Shown here in pieces: positions 36,577 through 47,405 of a stretch of DNA of 64,000 nucleotides. Both the position numbers and the translations under genes were made by a program. Position 1 is the first letter of the stretch. Every line of letters starts with the position of its first letter. Origin of the DNA: Ancylobacter sp. Lp-2. GTDB taxonomy: Bacteria > Pseudomonadota > Alphaproteobacteria > Rhizobiales > Xanthobacteraceae. The notes under the pieces were generated by a model. The model saw only the letters and a list, made by a program, of their open reading frames with translations. It did no database searches and was not told the DNA's origin. The stretch is from NCBI RefSeq assembly GCF_020523795.1, contig NZ_JAJALI010000002.1:679690-743689 (forward strand). Reading direction: 5' to 3'.

Positions 36577-37461
36577 TCAGGCCGCGACGTTCCGGGCCGG
36601 GGCCAGACGCTCGGCCGCGTCCTGCACCCGGGCGCGGATCGAGGCCGGCAGCTGGCGGGCGCTCTTCACGCGCGGCAGGTCGAGCTCGGCAATGGAGGCC
36701 GGCGACGTGCCGAACAGCGCCTCGAACTCGGCGTAGTTGTCGAAGTGCTTGCGCGCGACGTTGTCCACGAAGGTCTCGGCGTCCACGCCTTCGGCGACCA
36801 CGAGCTCATGGTTCTCGAGCTCGATGTGGTAGACGACGAAGCGTTCGCCGAGCTCGGCCGCGGTCATGCGGCGGATGGTCGTGCCGTTGACCAGCGCGCC
36901 GGCCTGCACCAGCGCGCCGTCGAGCAGCAGCGCATGGTCGGGGGTGACGCGCAGGTCGCACGCGGGCAGGTTCTCACCCAGTGCACCGGCGGCGATGACA
37001 ACCGGACGGCGGGCTTCCGACATGCCGAACATCGACACGATGGTCTGCCGGCCCATCCACTTCACCGGAACGGTGCGGCCTTCGCTGGTCAGCACGAGAT
37101 CGCCGATGGCGAGGTCCTCGACCGCCACGAGACCTTCCGGCGTCGCGATCAGCGTGCCGGCGAGGAAGCAGAACGCCTCTTCCGTATAGGCTGGGGCGTT
37201 GCTGGCGCCGTTCGTATATTCCGTGCTGGAGCCGAAATAATATTGCCCTGAAACGGTGAAATACGGGTCTCCAGCGTCCGAAATACCCTGATAAACTCCG
37301 GTAACGGTGCCCGAGCCCACCGTAAGCGTGATGGATTCACCAACCTCGAGCGTATCGCCATCATCGATGGTGAACGATACAGGACCTTCGTTCGAGGTAT
37401 TGATGTTCGTCCCGTGCTCGCCGCTCACGCCATAATAGTATTCGTAAGTATACGTAGCCAT
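36577..37461 (-). CDS. Hint-domain (Hedgehog/intein-type) protein
   Basis: A 294-residue protein. Residues 1-95 are a polar, beta-rich, Tyr/Gly/Ser/Thr-rich module with no signal peptide. Residues about 98-240 are a Hint_2 domain starting at C98 (CFLAGTLIATPEG), with VTPDHALLLDG, VYHIELENHELVVAEG and AETFVDN blocks typical of bacterial Hint proteins often found at the ends of secreted or type I-exported proteins. It may self-cleave before C98. The N-terminal module is visibly less GC-rich than the Hint part, hinting at a domain graft. The ATG follows AAGGGG. No partner gene is obvious. Confidence 0.85.
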   Translation of the reverse strand: MATYTYEYYYGVSGEHGTNINTSNEGPVSFTIDDGDTLEVGESITLTVGSGTVTGVYQGISDAGDPYFTVSGQYYFGSSTEYTNGASNAPAYTEEAFCFLAGTLIATPEGLVAVEDLAIGDLVLTSEGRTVPVKWMGRQTIVSMFGMSEARRPVVIAAGALGENLPACDLRVTPDHALLLDGALVQAGALVNGTTIRRMTAAELGERFVVYHIELENHELVVAEGVDAETFVDNVARKHFDNYAEFEALFGTSPASIAELDLPRVKSARQLPASIRARVQDAAERLAPARNVAA

Positions 37462-37983
37462 GATTTCCCCTTATCAATAGCCGAACGACGGTGGGGCCCG
37501 CAGGCTCCAACCAACATGTGGAAACGAGAAACGAACGCACTCGCGGCTCGCCGGCCACAACCCTCGCTCGGCAAGCCGTCTCTCTCCACCCATCCGAAAC
37601 AGATTAAATTCGAAATTACTTCGAATATGCTGCTTTAGATGGTCATTCTCGTTGGTCGTAGACGCTCCCCCATATCGAGCATAGATCCACGATACAACAA
37701 AACGGAGACTCGGCAATATAGTAAGGCTCGCGGAGCGTTACACGACCGCGACAAGCCCGCCGAACTGTATCCCAAAAGCTGCATCCTCCACCCGCCACCA
37801 CTTCTGACGGCATAATGTCACCGCAGAACGGGACCGTCGTAACGGAGGCAGCTTCCGCCCCCCGAGTAATCTGCGGGCCCGGAGGCCGGCGCCGCCGGGC
37901 ATCCCTCCGCGCGCCACAAGCGCTCCATCTTGCCGGGATATCTCCAAGCGGTCTTTATGGGGGCCGTGAAACAGGAGTCGTCG
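37462..37983. other. gene-free stretch upstream of Hint and Ntn-hydrolase genes
   Basis: About 520 bp between two divergent genes, less GC-rich than its surroundings. I see no credible coding frame. Two TTCGAA hexamers at 37609-37614 and 37620-37625 are 11 bp apart, one helical turn, and could be an operator. The leader of the Hint gene probably lies near 37470-37600 and that of the hydrolase near 37850-37980. Confidence 0.4.
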
Positions 37984-40040
<2,057 letters not shown>

Positions 40041-40072
40041 CCACGCGCCGCGACTTGAGGTGAGCCACACAT

Positions 40073-40107
40073 CCGGCTCTCGCAGCAGGTCTTGCCGCGA
40101 GAGCCGG
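40073..40107 (+). terminator. terminator-like hairpin after pip
   Basis: Perfect 11-bp arms CCGGCTCTCGC / GCGAGAGCCGG around a 13-nt loop, 32 bp after the pip stop. No T tract. It separates pip from the AT-rich promoter region of the Liv operon in the gene-free stretch 40041-40448. Confidence 0.55.
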
Positions 40108-40306
40108 CTGCGCGCCGCGACCGACCATCAACACCGGCCGCCGACCCGTGCCCTCCCCCGCCCCGCGACAGTTCTATCTCGACGCCGCCGGCAGATCCCA
40201 GCCGGGCCGGTGGCGCTCCCTTGCGATCGACCATCCACTCGTCGGAATGGCGGGCTTCGATTCAGGCCGGCATCGGGAGCTTGTCAGAAATATCAATAGT
40301 TTCCGG

Positions 40307-40416
40307 TATTTATAACATTAATCCGTATAAATAACGGACTAATGCCTATTATTTCGTATAAATCGTCATATTGGATGATTTATTACGTCTTACTCTACGG
40401 TTCCGCGCTCGATAAT
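40307..40416 (+). promoter_or_regulatory. AT-rich control region of the Liv operon
   Basis: An AT-rich island in otherwise high-GC DNA. TATTTATA (40307-40314) and TATAAATA (40326-40333) form an inverted pair with an 11-bp gap, and CGTATAAAT occurs twice (40324-40332 and 40355-40363), 31 bp apart, close to three helical turns. A GATAAT -10-like hexamer (40411-40416) lies 33 bp before the binding-protein ATG. The repeats could bind the Lrp protein encoded at the other end of the cluster, which favours AT-rich phased sites; that is inference. Confidence 0.5.
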
Positions 40417-40448
40417 CTGCCAAAACAAGTCAAGCGACAGGAACCTCC

Positions 40449-41567
40449 ATGGACAATAAGCTTCTATCCCTCGCGGGCGTGCTCGCGCTTGGCGCGCTGT
40501 TCCATGCTGTGCCGGCAGTTGCCGCGGATGAGTTCACCCTTGGAGCGATCATTCCCCTCTCGGGAGCCAGCGCCACCACTGGCGAGGATCAGCGCCGCGG
40601 CATCGAGCTCGCCGTCAAGGACGTCAACGCCAAAGGCGGCGTCCTCGGCAAGCCGCTGAAGGTCATCATCGAGGATTCCGGCGGCAAGCCGCAGACCGCG
40701 ATCGACGCAGCCAAGAAACTGGTCTCGGTCGACAAGGTTCCGCTGGTGATCGGCGAGTACAGCTCGGGTATCACCATTCCGCTCGGCCAGTATCTGGTGC
40801 AGGAAGGCATCCCGCACATCAATCCGGCGTCGACCTCGGGCCTCGTGCGGAAGATCGGCGCGACCTCCCATTCCATGGTCGGCCTCGACAATGTCTCGAC
40901 GGAGTTCGCCGCCCGGGACGTACTCGGCCATGGCTGGAAGAACGTCACCATCCTCGCCATGAACAACGCCTTCGGCCAGGGCGTCGCCGAGGAGTTCAGG
41001 AAGCACTTCGAAGCCAAGGGCGGCAAGGTACTGAGCACGGTGATGTATACGCTCGGCCAGCCGAGCTATCGCCGCGAGCTCCAGCAGATCGAGGCGGCCA
41101 AGCCCGACGCCTACGTCTTCACCGCCTATGGCACCGAAGGCGCGCTCATCATGCAGGAGGCCTTCGAGCTCGGCCTGCAGCAGGAAAAGCCGTTCTACTC
41201 GATCCTGATCACCATGATGAACAAGGACACCCCGGCCGAGTTCAAGAAGGGCCTGATCGGCATGGATGTCGGCTATCTCGGCGCCGGCGGCGAGAGCTAC
41301 AGGAAGGACTACGAGGCCGCCTACAAGGAAGGCTTCCTCTCGGCCTATGGCGGCTATGCCCATGACGCGGTCGAATTCGCCGCCGCCGCCATCAACAAGG
41401 CCGGCTCGACCGATCATGCCGCCGTGCTCAAGGCCATCGACGAGCTCGGCAAGCAGGGCTTCGACGGTGCTACCGGGGAGATCAAGCTCGACGCCGATCG
41501 TCAGCGCACCTCCCAGCCCTATCTGAAGTTCAAGGTCGAGGGCGCCAAGCTCGTTCCCTACGAGTGA
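40449..41567 (+). CDS. amino-acid ABC transporter substrate-binding protein (LivK-like)
   Basis: A 372-residue periplasmic binding protein of the Leu/Ile/Val-binding (Peripla_BP_6) type. The signal peptide ends near VPAVAA (residue 26) and the mature protein begins DEFTLGAIIPLSGASATTGED, the diagnostic start of the family. Such proteins bind branched-chain or aromatic amino acids, amides or urea. It is the first gene of a five-gene transporter operon and a perfect hairpin follows its stop. Confidence 0.92.
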   Translation: MDNKLLSLAGVLALGALFHAVPAVAADEFTLGAIIPLSGASATTGEDQRRGIELAVKDVNAKGGVLGKPLKVIIEDSGGKPQTAIDAAKKLVSVDKVPLVIGEYSSGITIPLGQYLVQEGIPHINPASTSGLVRKIGATSHSMVGLDNVSTEFAARDVLGHGWKNVTILAMNNAFGQGVAEEFRKHFEAKGGKVLSTVMYTLGQPSYRRELQQIEAAKPDAYVFTAYGTEGALIMQEAFELGLQQEKPFYSILITMMNKDTPAEFKKGLIGMDVGYLGAGGESYRKDYEAAYKEGFLSAYGGYAHDAVEFAAAAINKAGSTDHAAVLKAIDELGKQGFDGATGEIKLDADRQRTSQPYLKFKVEGAKLVPYE

Positions 41568-41574
41568 TCGCCCG

Positions 41575-41599
41575 GGCGCCGGCAGGAACTGCCGGCGCC
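41575..41599 (+). repeat. intercistronic hairpin after LivK-like gene
   Basis: Perfect 11-bp arms GGCGCCGGCAG / CTGCCGGCGCC with a GAA loop, 7 bp after the stop and 18 bp before the permease start. It matches in design the hairpin after the other binding-protein gene at 32215, and probably stabilises the binding-protein mRNA. Confidence 0.65.
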
Positions 41600-41617
41600 G
41601 CTTGCCACGGATACCCC

Positions 41618-42511
41618 ATGTTTCAGTTCTTCTCCGATGCCCTGCTCAGGGCAGCCGATCTCGCCTTGATCGCCGTAGCGCTCAGCGCGGTCTATTCGCT
41701 GATCCGCTTCCCCAATGTCGCCCTCGTCCAATATGCGGTGGTCGGCGCCTTCCTCGCGATCTCGCTGCAATCGGCGGGACTTGGCCTCGTCGCGGCGGCG
41801 GCCCTGTCGACGCTGGCCGTCGGCGCGCTGGCCGTGCTGTTCAATCTCGCGATCTTCGAACGCCTGCTGAAGGTCGAATCCTCGATCGCGCTGATCGGCT
41901 CACTGGCCCTGTCCATGATCCTCTCGGCTGTGTTCCTGCTGGTTTACGGCCCGACCGCCTACCGCTTGCAACTTCCGGTGCTGGCGCCGATCCGTCTCAT
42001 GGGCGTGCGGCTGACGACATGGCAGCTCTGGACGCTGGGGTTGTCCGTCGTGGTGCTGGCGCTGTTCGCGCTGCTGCTGCTGCGCACCCGGCTCGGCGCC
42101 GAGATGCGCGCGGTCGCCACCAACGCGCCGCTTGCCGCCGCGACCGGGATCGAGACCCGGCGCGTCACCAACATTGTCGTCTTCCTGTCCGGCATGATGG
42201 CGGCCATCGGCGGCATCACGCTGGCGCTGCGCGGCTCGGTGAGCATCGACATGGGCACCAATTTGCTGCTGCCGGTCTTTGCCGCCGCCATCCTTGGCGG
42301 CCTCGGCAATGCACTCAGCGCCATCGTCGGCGCCATCGTCATCGCCCTTGCCGAAACGGTGATCACCAACACCAATCTCGGCCCGCTCATGGGCGAGGCG
42401 GTGTGGTTCCTGCCGGCGAGCTACGCCCCGGTCGCCTCCTTCGCCATCCTCGTGCTGTTCCTGCTGTTCCGACCGCGCGGCCTGTTCGTTTCCGAGGTGA
42501 CGCGTGTCTGA
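41618..42511 (+). CDS. branched-chain amino-acid ABC permease (LivH-like)
   Basis: A 297-residue permease with about eight hydrophobic helices. The segment RTRLGAEMRAVATNAPLAAATGIE and the later AAAILGGLGNALSAIVGA are LivH family signatures. The frame is open from 41564 inside the hairpin region, but the ATG at 41618 enters the first membrane helix immediately, as in relatives. It pairs with the next permease, which starts before it ends. Confidence 0.92.
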   Translation: MFQFFSDALLRAADLALIAVALSAVYSLIRFPNVALVQYAVVGAFLAISLQSAGLGLVAAAALSTLAVGALAVLFNLAIFERLLKVESSIALIGSLALSMILSAVFLLVYGPTAYRLQLPVLAPIRLMGVRLTTWQLWTLGLSVVVLALFALLLLRTRLGAEMRAVATNAPLAAATGIETRRVTNIVVFLSGMMAAIGGITLALRGSVSIDMGTNLLLPVFAAAILGGLGNALSAIVGAIVIALAETVITNTNLGPLMGEAVWFLPASYAPVASFAILVLFLLFRPRGLFVSEVTRV

Positions 42512-43385
42512 CTTCCTGATCCACGTCGCCTCCATCGCCTGCATCTACGGCATGCTCGCCCTCAGCCTCAATCTGCAGATGGGCTTCACCGGGCTGGTGA
42601 ATTTCGGCCTGATCGCGCTGTTCGGCTGCGGCATCTACGGCGCGGCCCTGGCCCATGTGATGGGCTGGCCGCTGATCGCCGGGCTCGCCGCGGCGCTGGT
42701 CATGGCCGGGCTGCTCGGCCTGTTCTTCGCCCGCCTCGGACGGCGGCTGTCGTCCGACTATTGGGGCATCGCCACGCTGTCGATCGCCGAGGTGATCCGC
42801 ATCACCGTGATGAACGAAAGCTGGACCGGCGGCGCCCAGGGCATTTCCGGCCTCACCCTGCTGTTCGGCGACCTGCGCCCCTGGGACGGGCTCGCTCGCC
42901 TCGGGCTGTTCGCGCTCGCGCTCTTCGCCACCTACCTGCTGTGCGAGAAACTCGTGCGCAGCCGCTTCGGCCTCGCGATGAAGCTGATGCGCGAGGAGCC
43001 GCAACTGGCCCGCGCCCTCGGCCATGACATCAACGGCATACGGGCGCGGGTGATGCTGATCTCGGCGGCGATCGCCGCGGTGGCGGGGGTGCTCTACGCC
43101 CACTACCTGACCTTCGTCGGCCCCGATCAGCTGGTCTCGGCCGATACCTTCCTCATCTGGTCGATGGTCATCGTCGGCGGCATCGCCAATAATCGCGGCG
43201 TGGTGGTCGGCGCGGTGCTGATGCAGTTCGCCATGGCCTTCGTGCCCTTCGCGAAGGATTTGCTGGGATTGCCGACCGATTTCGTCGCGGCGGCGCGGCT
43301 GATCCTCGTCGGCGGCGGCATCCTGCTTTTCCTGCTGCTGAAACCCCAGGGCCTGCTGCCCGAGCGCGTGGGAGCCGGCAAATGA
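42504..43385 (+). CDS. branched-chain amino-acid ABC permease (LivM-like)
   Basis: A 293-residue permease with about eight hydrophobic helices and LivM features: LSLNLQMGFTGLVNFG near the N-terminus and SRFGLAMKLMREEPQLARALG before the last membrane segment. The start is a GTG at 42504 that overlaps the previous stop by 8 bp. Its stop overlaps the ATPase start in ATGA. Confidence 0.92.
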   Translation: MSDFLIHVASIACIYGMLALSLNLQMGFTGLVNFGLIALFGCGIYGAALAHVMGWPLIAGLAAALVMAGLLGLFFARLGRRLSSDYWGIATLSIAEVIRITVMNESWTGGAQGISGLTLLFGDLRPWDGLARLGLFALALFATYLLCEKLVRSRFGLAMKLMREEPQLARALGHDINGIRARVMLISAAIAAVAGVLYAHYLTFVGPDQLVSADTFLIWSMVIVGGIANNRGVVVGAVLMQFAMAFVPFAKDLLGLPTDFVAAARLILVGGGILLFLLLKPQGLLPERVGAGK

Positions 43386-44149
43386 GCGGAACCGCCGAAA
43401 CCCTGCTGGAGGTCCGCAACCTGTCGCGCCATTTCGGCGCGCATCAGGTGCTGGGCGACGTCAGCTTCGATCTCCGCCGGGGCGAGATCCTCGGCCTGCT
43501 CGGGCCGAACGGCTCGGGCAAGAGCACGGTTCTCAACATCGTCTCCGGTTTTCTCGCCGCCAATGGCGGCTCCATCGGCCTCAACGGCCGGCCGATCGTC
43601 AATGCCGGACCGGAAAACGTCACCGCTGCCGGCCTCGTGCGCACCTTCCAGCTGCCGTCGATGCCCCGCCGTATGACGGTGCGCGAGGTGGTGCAGGCCG
43701 GGGACGCGACGACCGCCACCCTTGCGAGTGCCACCCGACCCTTGCGCTTCGACAACGAGGTCGACGAACTGATCGCCGCCTTCAACCTCGGTCCTGTCGC
43801 CGGCCTGCCGGCGTCGTCGCTGTCCGGCGGCCAGAAGAAGCTGCTGTCGGTGGCGGTCGCCCTGCGCTGCCGGCCGAGGATCCTGTGCCTCGACGAGCCG
43901 ACGGCCGGCGTGCACCCCAATCTGCGCGCCGAGATGGTGCGCATCCTACGTCGCTACAATGCCGAGGGCGTCGCGATGCTGGTCGTCGAGCACGACATGC
44001 TGTTCATCCGCGACCTGTGCCATCGCTGCGTGGTGCTCGACCGCGGCGAGATCATCGCCGATTGCGCGCCCGCGAGCCTGGAAGACAATCCCCGCGTGGT
44101 CGAAGCCTATCTCGGCAAGGCGGTGGAGAAGGGAAAGCTTGCCTCATGA
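43382..44149 (+). CDS. branched-chain amino-acid ABC ATPase (LivG-like)
   Basis: A 255-residue ATPase: Walker A GPNGSGKST, signature LSGGQKKLLSVA, Walker B ILCLDEPTAGV and the LivG-type C-terminus VVEAYLGK. It energises the LivHM channel with LivF. Overlaps on both sides (ATGA) indicate tight translational coupling. The signature LSGGQKKL, rather than LSYGQQR, is slightly unusual for LivG but within range. Confidence 0.92.
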   Translation: MSGTAETLLEVRNLSRHFGAHQVLGDVSFDLRRGEILGLLGPNGSGKSTVLNIVSGFLAANGGSIGLNGRPIVNAGPENVTAAGLVRTFQLPSMPRRMTVREVVQAGDATTATLASATRPLRFDNEVDELIAAFNLGPVAGLPASSLSGGQKKLLSVAVALRCRPRILCLDEPTAGVHPNLRAEMVRILRRYNAEGVAMLVVEHDMLFIRDLCHRCVVLDRGEIIADCAPASLEDNPRVVEAYLGKAVEKGKLAS

Positions 44150-44871
44150 TCGAAGCGAAGGAGCTGCGGGCCGGCTATGGCGACGGCGCCGACATCCTGC
44201 ACGGCGTCAGCCTCAACGCCCATGCCCGCGAGATCGTCACCATCCTCGGGCCGAATGGCTGCGGGAAATCGACACTGCTCAAGACCATTGCCGGCTACGT
44301 CATCCCGCGTGCGGGGCAGGTGCTGATCGATGGCATGGACGCCGGTCATATCCCCATCCAGCGGAAGGTGCGGCACAACCGGGTCGGCTATGTGCCGCAG
44401 ACCGACAATGTGTTCGGCACCCTGACGGTCGCGGAAAATCTCCGCCTCGGCGCGGCGCTGCTGCCGCGCGCGGAACGCACCGCGCGCTTCGAGGAACTGC
44501 TCGCGGCCTATCCCGCGCTGGCCGGCAAGCTCAACCGCAAGGCCTCGGCGCTATCGGGCGGCGAGCGGCAGGTACTGTCGCTGGTGCGCGCTCTGATGCC
44601 GCGCCCGCAGATCCTGCTGCTCGACGAGCCGTCAGCCGGCCTGTCGCCGCTGATGATGCACGAGGTGTTCGACGCCATCGCCGAGGTGCGCGACAAGCAC
44701 GACCTCTGCATCCTGATGGTCGAGCAGAATGCCTTCGAGGCGCTCGGCGTCGCCGACCGCGCCTATGTGCTCGCGCTCGGCAAGGTGGCGCTGACCGCGC
44801 CGGCCAAGGACCTGCTGAAGGATCCGGCGATGCGGCAGCTCTATCTCGGCGGCGAGATCGAGGCGGCCTGA
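44146..44871 (+). CDS. branched-chain amino-acid ABC ATPase (LivF-like)
   Basis: A 241-residue ATPase with Walker A GPNGCGKST, signature LSGGERQVLSLVRAL, Walker B ILLLDEPSAGLSP and the LivF-type ending RQLYLGGEIEAA. It begins in an ATGA overlap with the LivG-like gene. The frame is open earlier but the ATG at 44146 is the family start. It is the last gene of the operon, convergent with the Lrp regulator 26 bp away. Confidence 0.92.
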   Translation: MIEAKELRAGYGDGADILHGVSLNAHAREIVTILGPNGCGKSTLLKTIAGYVIPRAGQVLIDGMDAGHIPIQRKVRHNRVGYVPQTDNVFGTLTVAENLRLGAALLPRAERTARFEELLAAYPALAGKLNRKASALSGGERQVLSLVRALMPRPQILLLDEPSAGLSPLMMHEVFDAIAEVRDKHDLCILMVEQNAFEALGVADRAYVLALGKVALTAPAKDLLKDPAMRQLYLGGEIEAA

Positions 44872-44897
44872 AGCGACCGGCCTCGGCGGGCACACGG

Positions 44898-45386
44898 TCA
44901 GGGCAGGATCTGCAGCACGTTGTCGGTCTTGATCTCTTCCATCACCACATAGGTGCGGGTTTCCTGCACCCCGGTCCAGGACAGCATGACCTCGCCGAGG
45001 AAGCGGCGAAACTCCTCCATGCTGCGCTGGCGGGTCTTGATCAGGTAGTCGAACCCGCCGGCCACCATGTGGCACTCCAGCACCTCGGGGGCGGCCCGCA
45101 CCTCTCGCGCGAATTTCGCGAACACGTCCGTCGTCGTCTTGTCGAGCAGCACCTCGACGAAGACCAAGAGGTCGAAGCCCAGCAGGCGAGGCTCCAGCCG
45201 GGCGGAGAACCCGGTGACGTAGCCGTTCGCGACCAGCCGCCGGATCCGGTCGCTCATCGAGGTGGGAGGCAGCCCCACCCGCTGGGCCAGCTCGTTGTTG
45301 GTGATACGGCCCTCGACCTGCAGGATGGACAGGATCTTGCGATCGATCGCGTCAAGGGGATGATGCGTCAGCGACTTTCTGGCCAT
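44898..45386 (-). CDS. Lrp/AsnC-family transcriptional regulator
   Basis: A 162-residue regulator. An N-terminal helix-turn-helix (RITNNELAQRVGLPPTSMSDRIRRL) is followed by the RAM ligand domain with LECHMVAGGFDYLI, typical of Lrp proteins that sense amino acids. The ATG at 45386 yields the family length; the open frame extends to 45503. It lies between the Liv transporter and the keto-acid decarboxylase, 154 nt downstream of the latter on the same strand, and is the obvious candidate to control both in response to an amino acid. Confidence 0.93.
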   Translation of the reverse strand: MARKSLTHHPLDAIDRKILSILQVEGRITNNELAQRVGLPPTSMSDRIRRLVANGYVTGFSARLEPRLLGFDLLVFVEVLLDKTTTDVFAKFAREVRAAPEVLECHMVAGGFDYLIKTRQRSMEEFRRFLGEVMLSWTGVQETRTYVVMEEIKTDNVLQILP

Positions 45387-45540
45387 GGGAACCCCGGGTG
45401 GCGATGGGCACATAGATACCACCCATGCGATAGCCACATCGACGCCAGGCACACAACGGTACTGGCAGGGCTTTCGACACAATGGACCGGCGGACCGTAC
45501 CAAAGGATAGGCTCGGCGACGCTCCGCCGAGTCGGCCGCC

Positions 45541-47187
45541 TCATCCCTCCGCCGCCGCCTGCTTCATCTTCTCGCTGAGCTTCAGCGACAGCGGCGACGC
45601 CTCGTAACGCCCCGTGACGACCTCGACATAGACGCCGGAATTCGCCTCGCCGGCGGCCTGAAGCGCGGCATCGAACGCGGCGCAGGTCGTGACGCGAGCG
45701 ACCATCCAGCCCTCGCAGCCGAAGGCATGCGGCAACTCGGTGTACCGCCAGGGCGCGATGTCGTTGTAGCTGATCTCCGGATCCTTGCAGAGCAGCCGCT
45801 CGATCAGATAACCGTCATTGTTCAGCACGAAGACGACGGGCTTCAGGTCCAGCTGCCCGAACAGCCCCAGTTCCTGCACGGTGAGCTGGTGCGAGCCCTC
45901 GCCGGTGATCAGCACGGTGCGGCGCGACGGATCGGCCAGTGCCGTGCCGACCGCCGCCGGCGTCGCCCAGCCGATCGCCCCCCAGAGCGTCTGGTTGTAG
46001 AAATTGGCGCCCGACGGCATGCGGGCGAAGCCGAGCCCCATCGAGGCGGTACCGGTCTCCGCCACCACGATGTCACCGGGGCGGATGAACGCCGCCCAGC
46101 GCGGATAGAGCGCCTCGGCGGTAATCGGATCGTCGCCGGTGCCCTCCATCGGCCCGAGCGAGCCGGCGGTGAGACGCGGCCAGTCGCGCATCGGCAGCAC
46201 CCGTGTCAGCGCCTCGATGACGTCGCCCAGCTCGACGCTGGAATAGGTGCGGCCATCGACGCTGACGCTGTGGTGGTCGATCACGATGGTGCGCTTCGGA
46301 TCGAGATTGGCGGTGAAGGAGCCGGTGTTGAAATCGGTCATCAGCGTGCCGACGGTGACGATGCGGTCGCGACCCTCGACGAAGGCCTGCACCTCGCGGT
46401 TCATCAGCGCACCGTCATACATGCCGGCATAGGCCGGCTGCTGTTCGTCGAGCACGGTCTTGTCGTGGAACATGGTGGCGAAGGGCAGGCCCGAGGCATC
46501 GACCAGCCGCTGCAACCTGTCGCCCAACCCGCGACGGGCGACCAGCAGCCCCGGCAGCAGGCAGGCGGTCTGCGCCTGCTCCAGCGCGGCCGCCACCGCC
46601 TTCGTGGCGGCGGCCAGCTGGGCGGGGTCGCTCTGCGGCGCCGGGATCGGCGCCGCGCGGCTCACCACTGGCTGGTTGGCGAGGTCGGCGGGGAACGCCA
46701 TGTAGACCGGCCGCAAATGATAGAGCGCCTCGGCGATCAGCCGCTCGGTCTCATAGGCGACATTCTGCGGCGTCATCACCGCATGGGCACACACCACCGG
46801 CTCGCTCATCCGGCGAAACAGATCATATTCGCCGGTGCCCAATGTGTGATGGACGATGGCACGGGCCCGCTGCACCGCCATGCGCGGCGTGCCGACCAGA
46901 TGAAAGATCGGCAGGTGCTCGGCATAGGCCCCCGCCACGCCGGCCAGCGCGCTGAGCTCGCCGACGCCATAGGTGGTGCTGAGCGCCGCCACGCCCTTGA
47001 TGCGGGCATAGCCATCGGCGGCATAGGCCGCGTTGAGCTCGTTCGCGCAACCGACCCAGCGCATCCCCGCCTGCCGGCAAATCGCGTCGTTGACCGGAAA
47101 GGCGAAGTCGCCGGGCACGCCGAAGACGTCGGAGATGCCTATCTCCTGCAACCGGGTGAGGACGTGCTGAATGACCGTGAGTGTCAT
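45541..47187 (-). CDS. thiamine-diphosphate 2-keto-acid decarboxylase (pyruvate/indolepyruvate/phenylpyruvate type)
   Basis: A 548-residue ThDP enzyme. The catalytic set of pyruvate decarboxylases is complete: D27 in GVPGDF, E50 in ANELNAAYAADGY, H113-H114 in IVHHTLG and a late Glu in NNDGYLIERL. The Mg-ThDP motif reads GEGSHQLTVQEL, with Glu in place of the common GDG aspartate. The enzyme should decarboxylate indolepyruvate, phenylpyruvate, branched keto acids or pyruvate to an aldehyde. Beside an amino-acid importer and an Lrp regulator, an Ehrlich-type or indole-3-acetate route is more likely than ethanol production. The ATG at 47187 follows GGAG. Confidence 0.9.
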   Translation of the reverse strand: MTLTVIQHVLTRLQEIGISDVFGVPGDFAFPVNDAICRQAGMRWVGCANELNAAYAADGYARIKGVAALSTTYGVGELSALAGVAGAYAEHLPIFHLVGTPRMAVQRARAIVHHTLGTGEYDLFRRMSEPVVCAHAVMTPQNVAYETERLIAEALYHLRPVYMAFPADLANQPVVSRAAPIPAPQSDPAQLAAATKAVAAALEQAQTACLLPGLLVARRGLGDRLQRLVDASGLPFATMFHDKTVLDEQQPAYAGMYDGALMNREVQAFVEGRDRIVTVGTLMTDFNTGSFTANLDPKRTIVIDHHSVSVDGRTYSSVELGDVIEALTRVLPMRDWPRLTAGSLGPMEGTGDDPITAEALYPRWAAFIRPGDIVVAETGTASMGLGFARMPSGANFYNQTLWGAIGWATPAAVGTALADPSRRTVLITGEGSHQLTVQELGLFGQLDLKPVVFVLNNDGYLIERLLCKDPEISYNDIAPWRYTELPHAFGCEGWMVARVTTCAAFDAALQAAGEANSGVYVEVVTGRYEASPLSLKLSEKMKQAAAEG

Positions 47188-47405
47188 GGGGGGAGCTCCG
47201 GTGATGAACAGGCCGATCGCTGCCGCGCGAGAGAGACGCGGCCAAGACCGGCGACACGACAAGAGAACAGCAGGAGAATCGTCCTGGTTCCCGTCACCCG
47301 ACACCGGTCGGTTTCCTCATGCGCGACACCACCTGTCGCGTGTCGTCGACACCGCTTCGGCTGGGCGGCCGTCATCGTCATCGGGGCCGGTTCGACGAGG
47401 CCCAG

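Noticed and set aside
37738..37947. A 69-codon reverse frame between the Hint and Ntn hydrolase genes.
   Set aside because: No ribosome-binding site, no domain, overlaps the probable promoter of the Ntn hydrolase gene.
40342..40659. A 105-codon forward frame starting in the AT-rich region before the Liv operon.
   Set aside because: It overlaps the binding-protein gene in another frame and destroys its clear signal peptide; composition is not protein-like.
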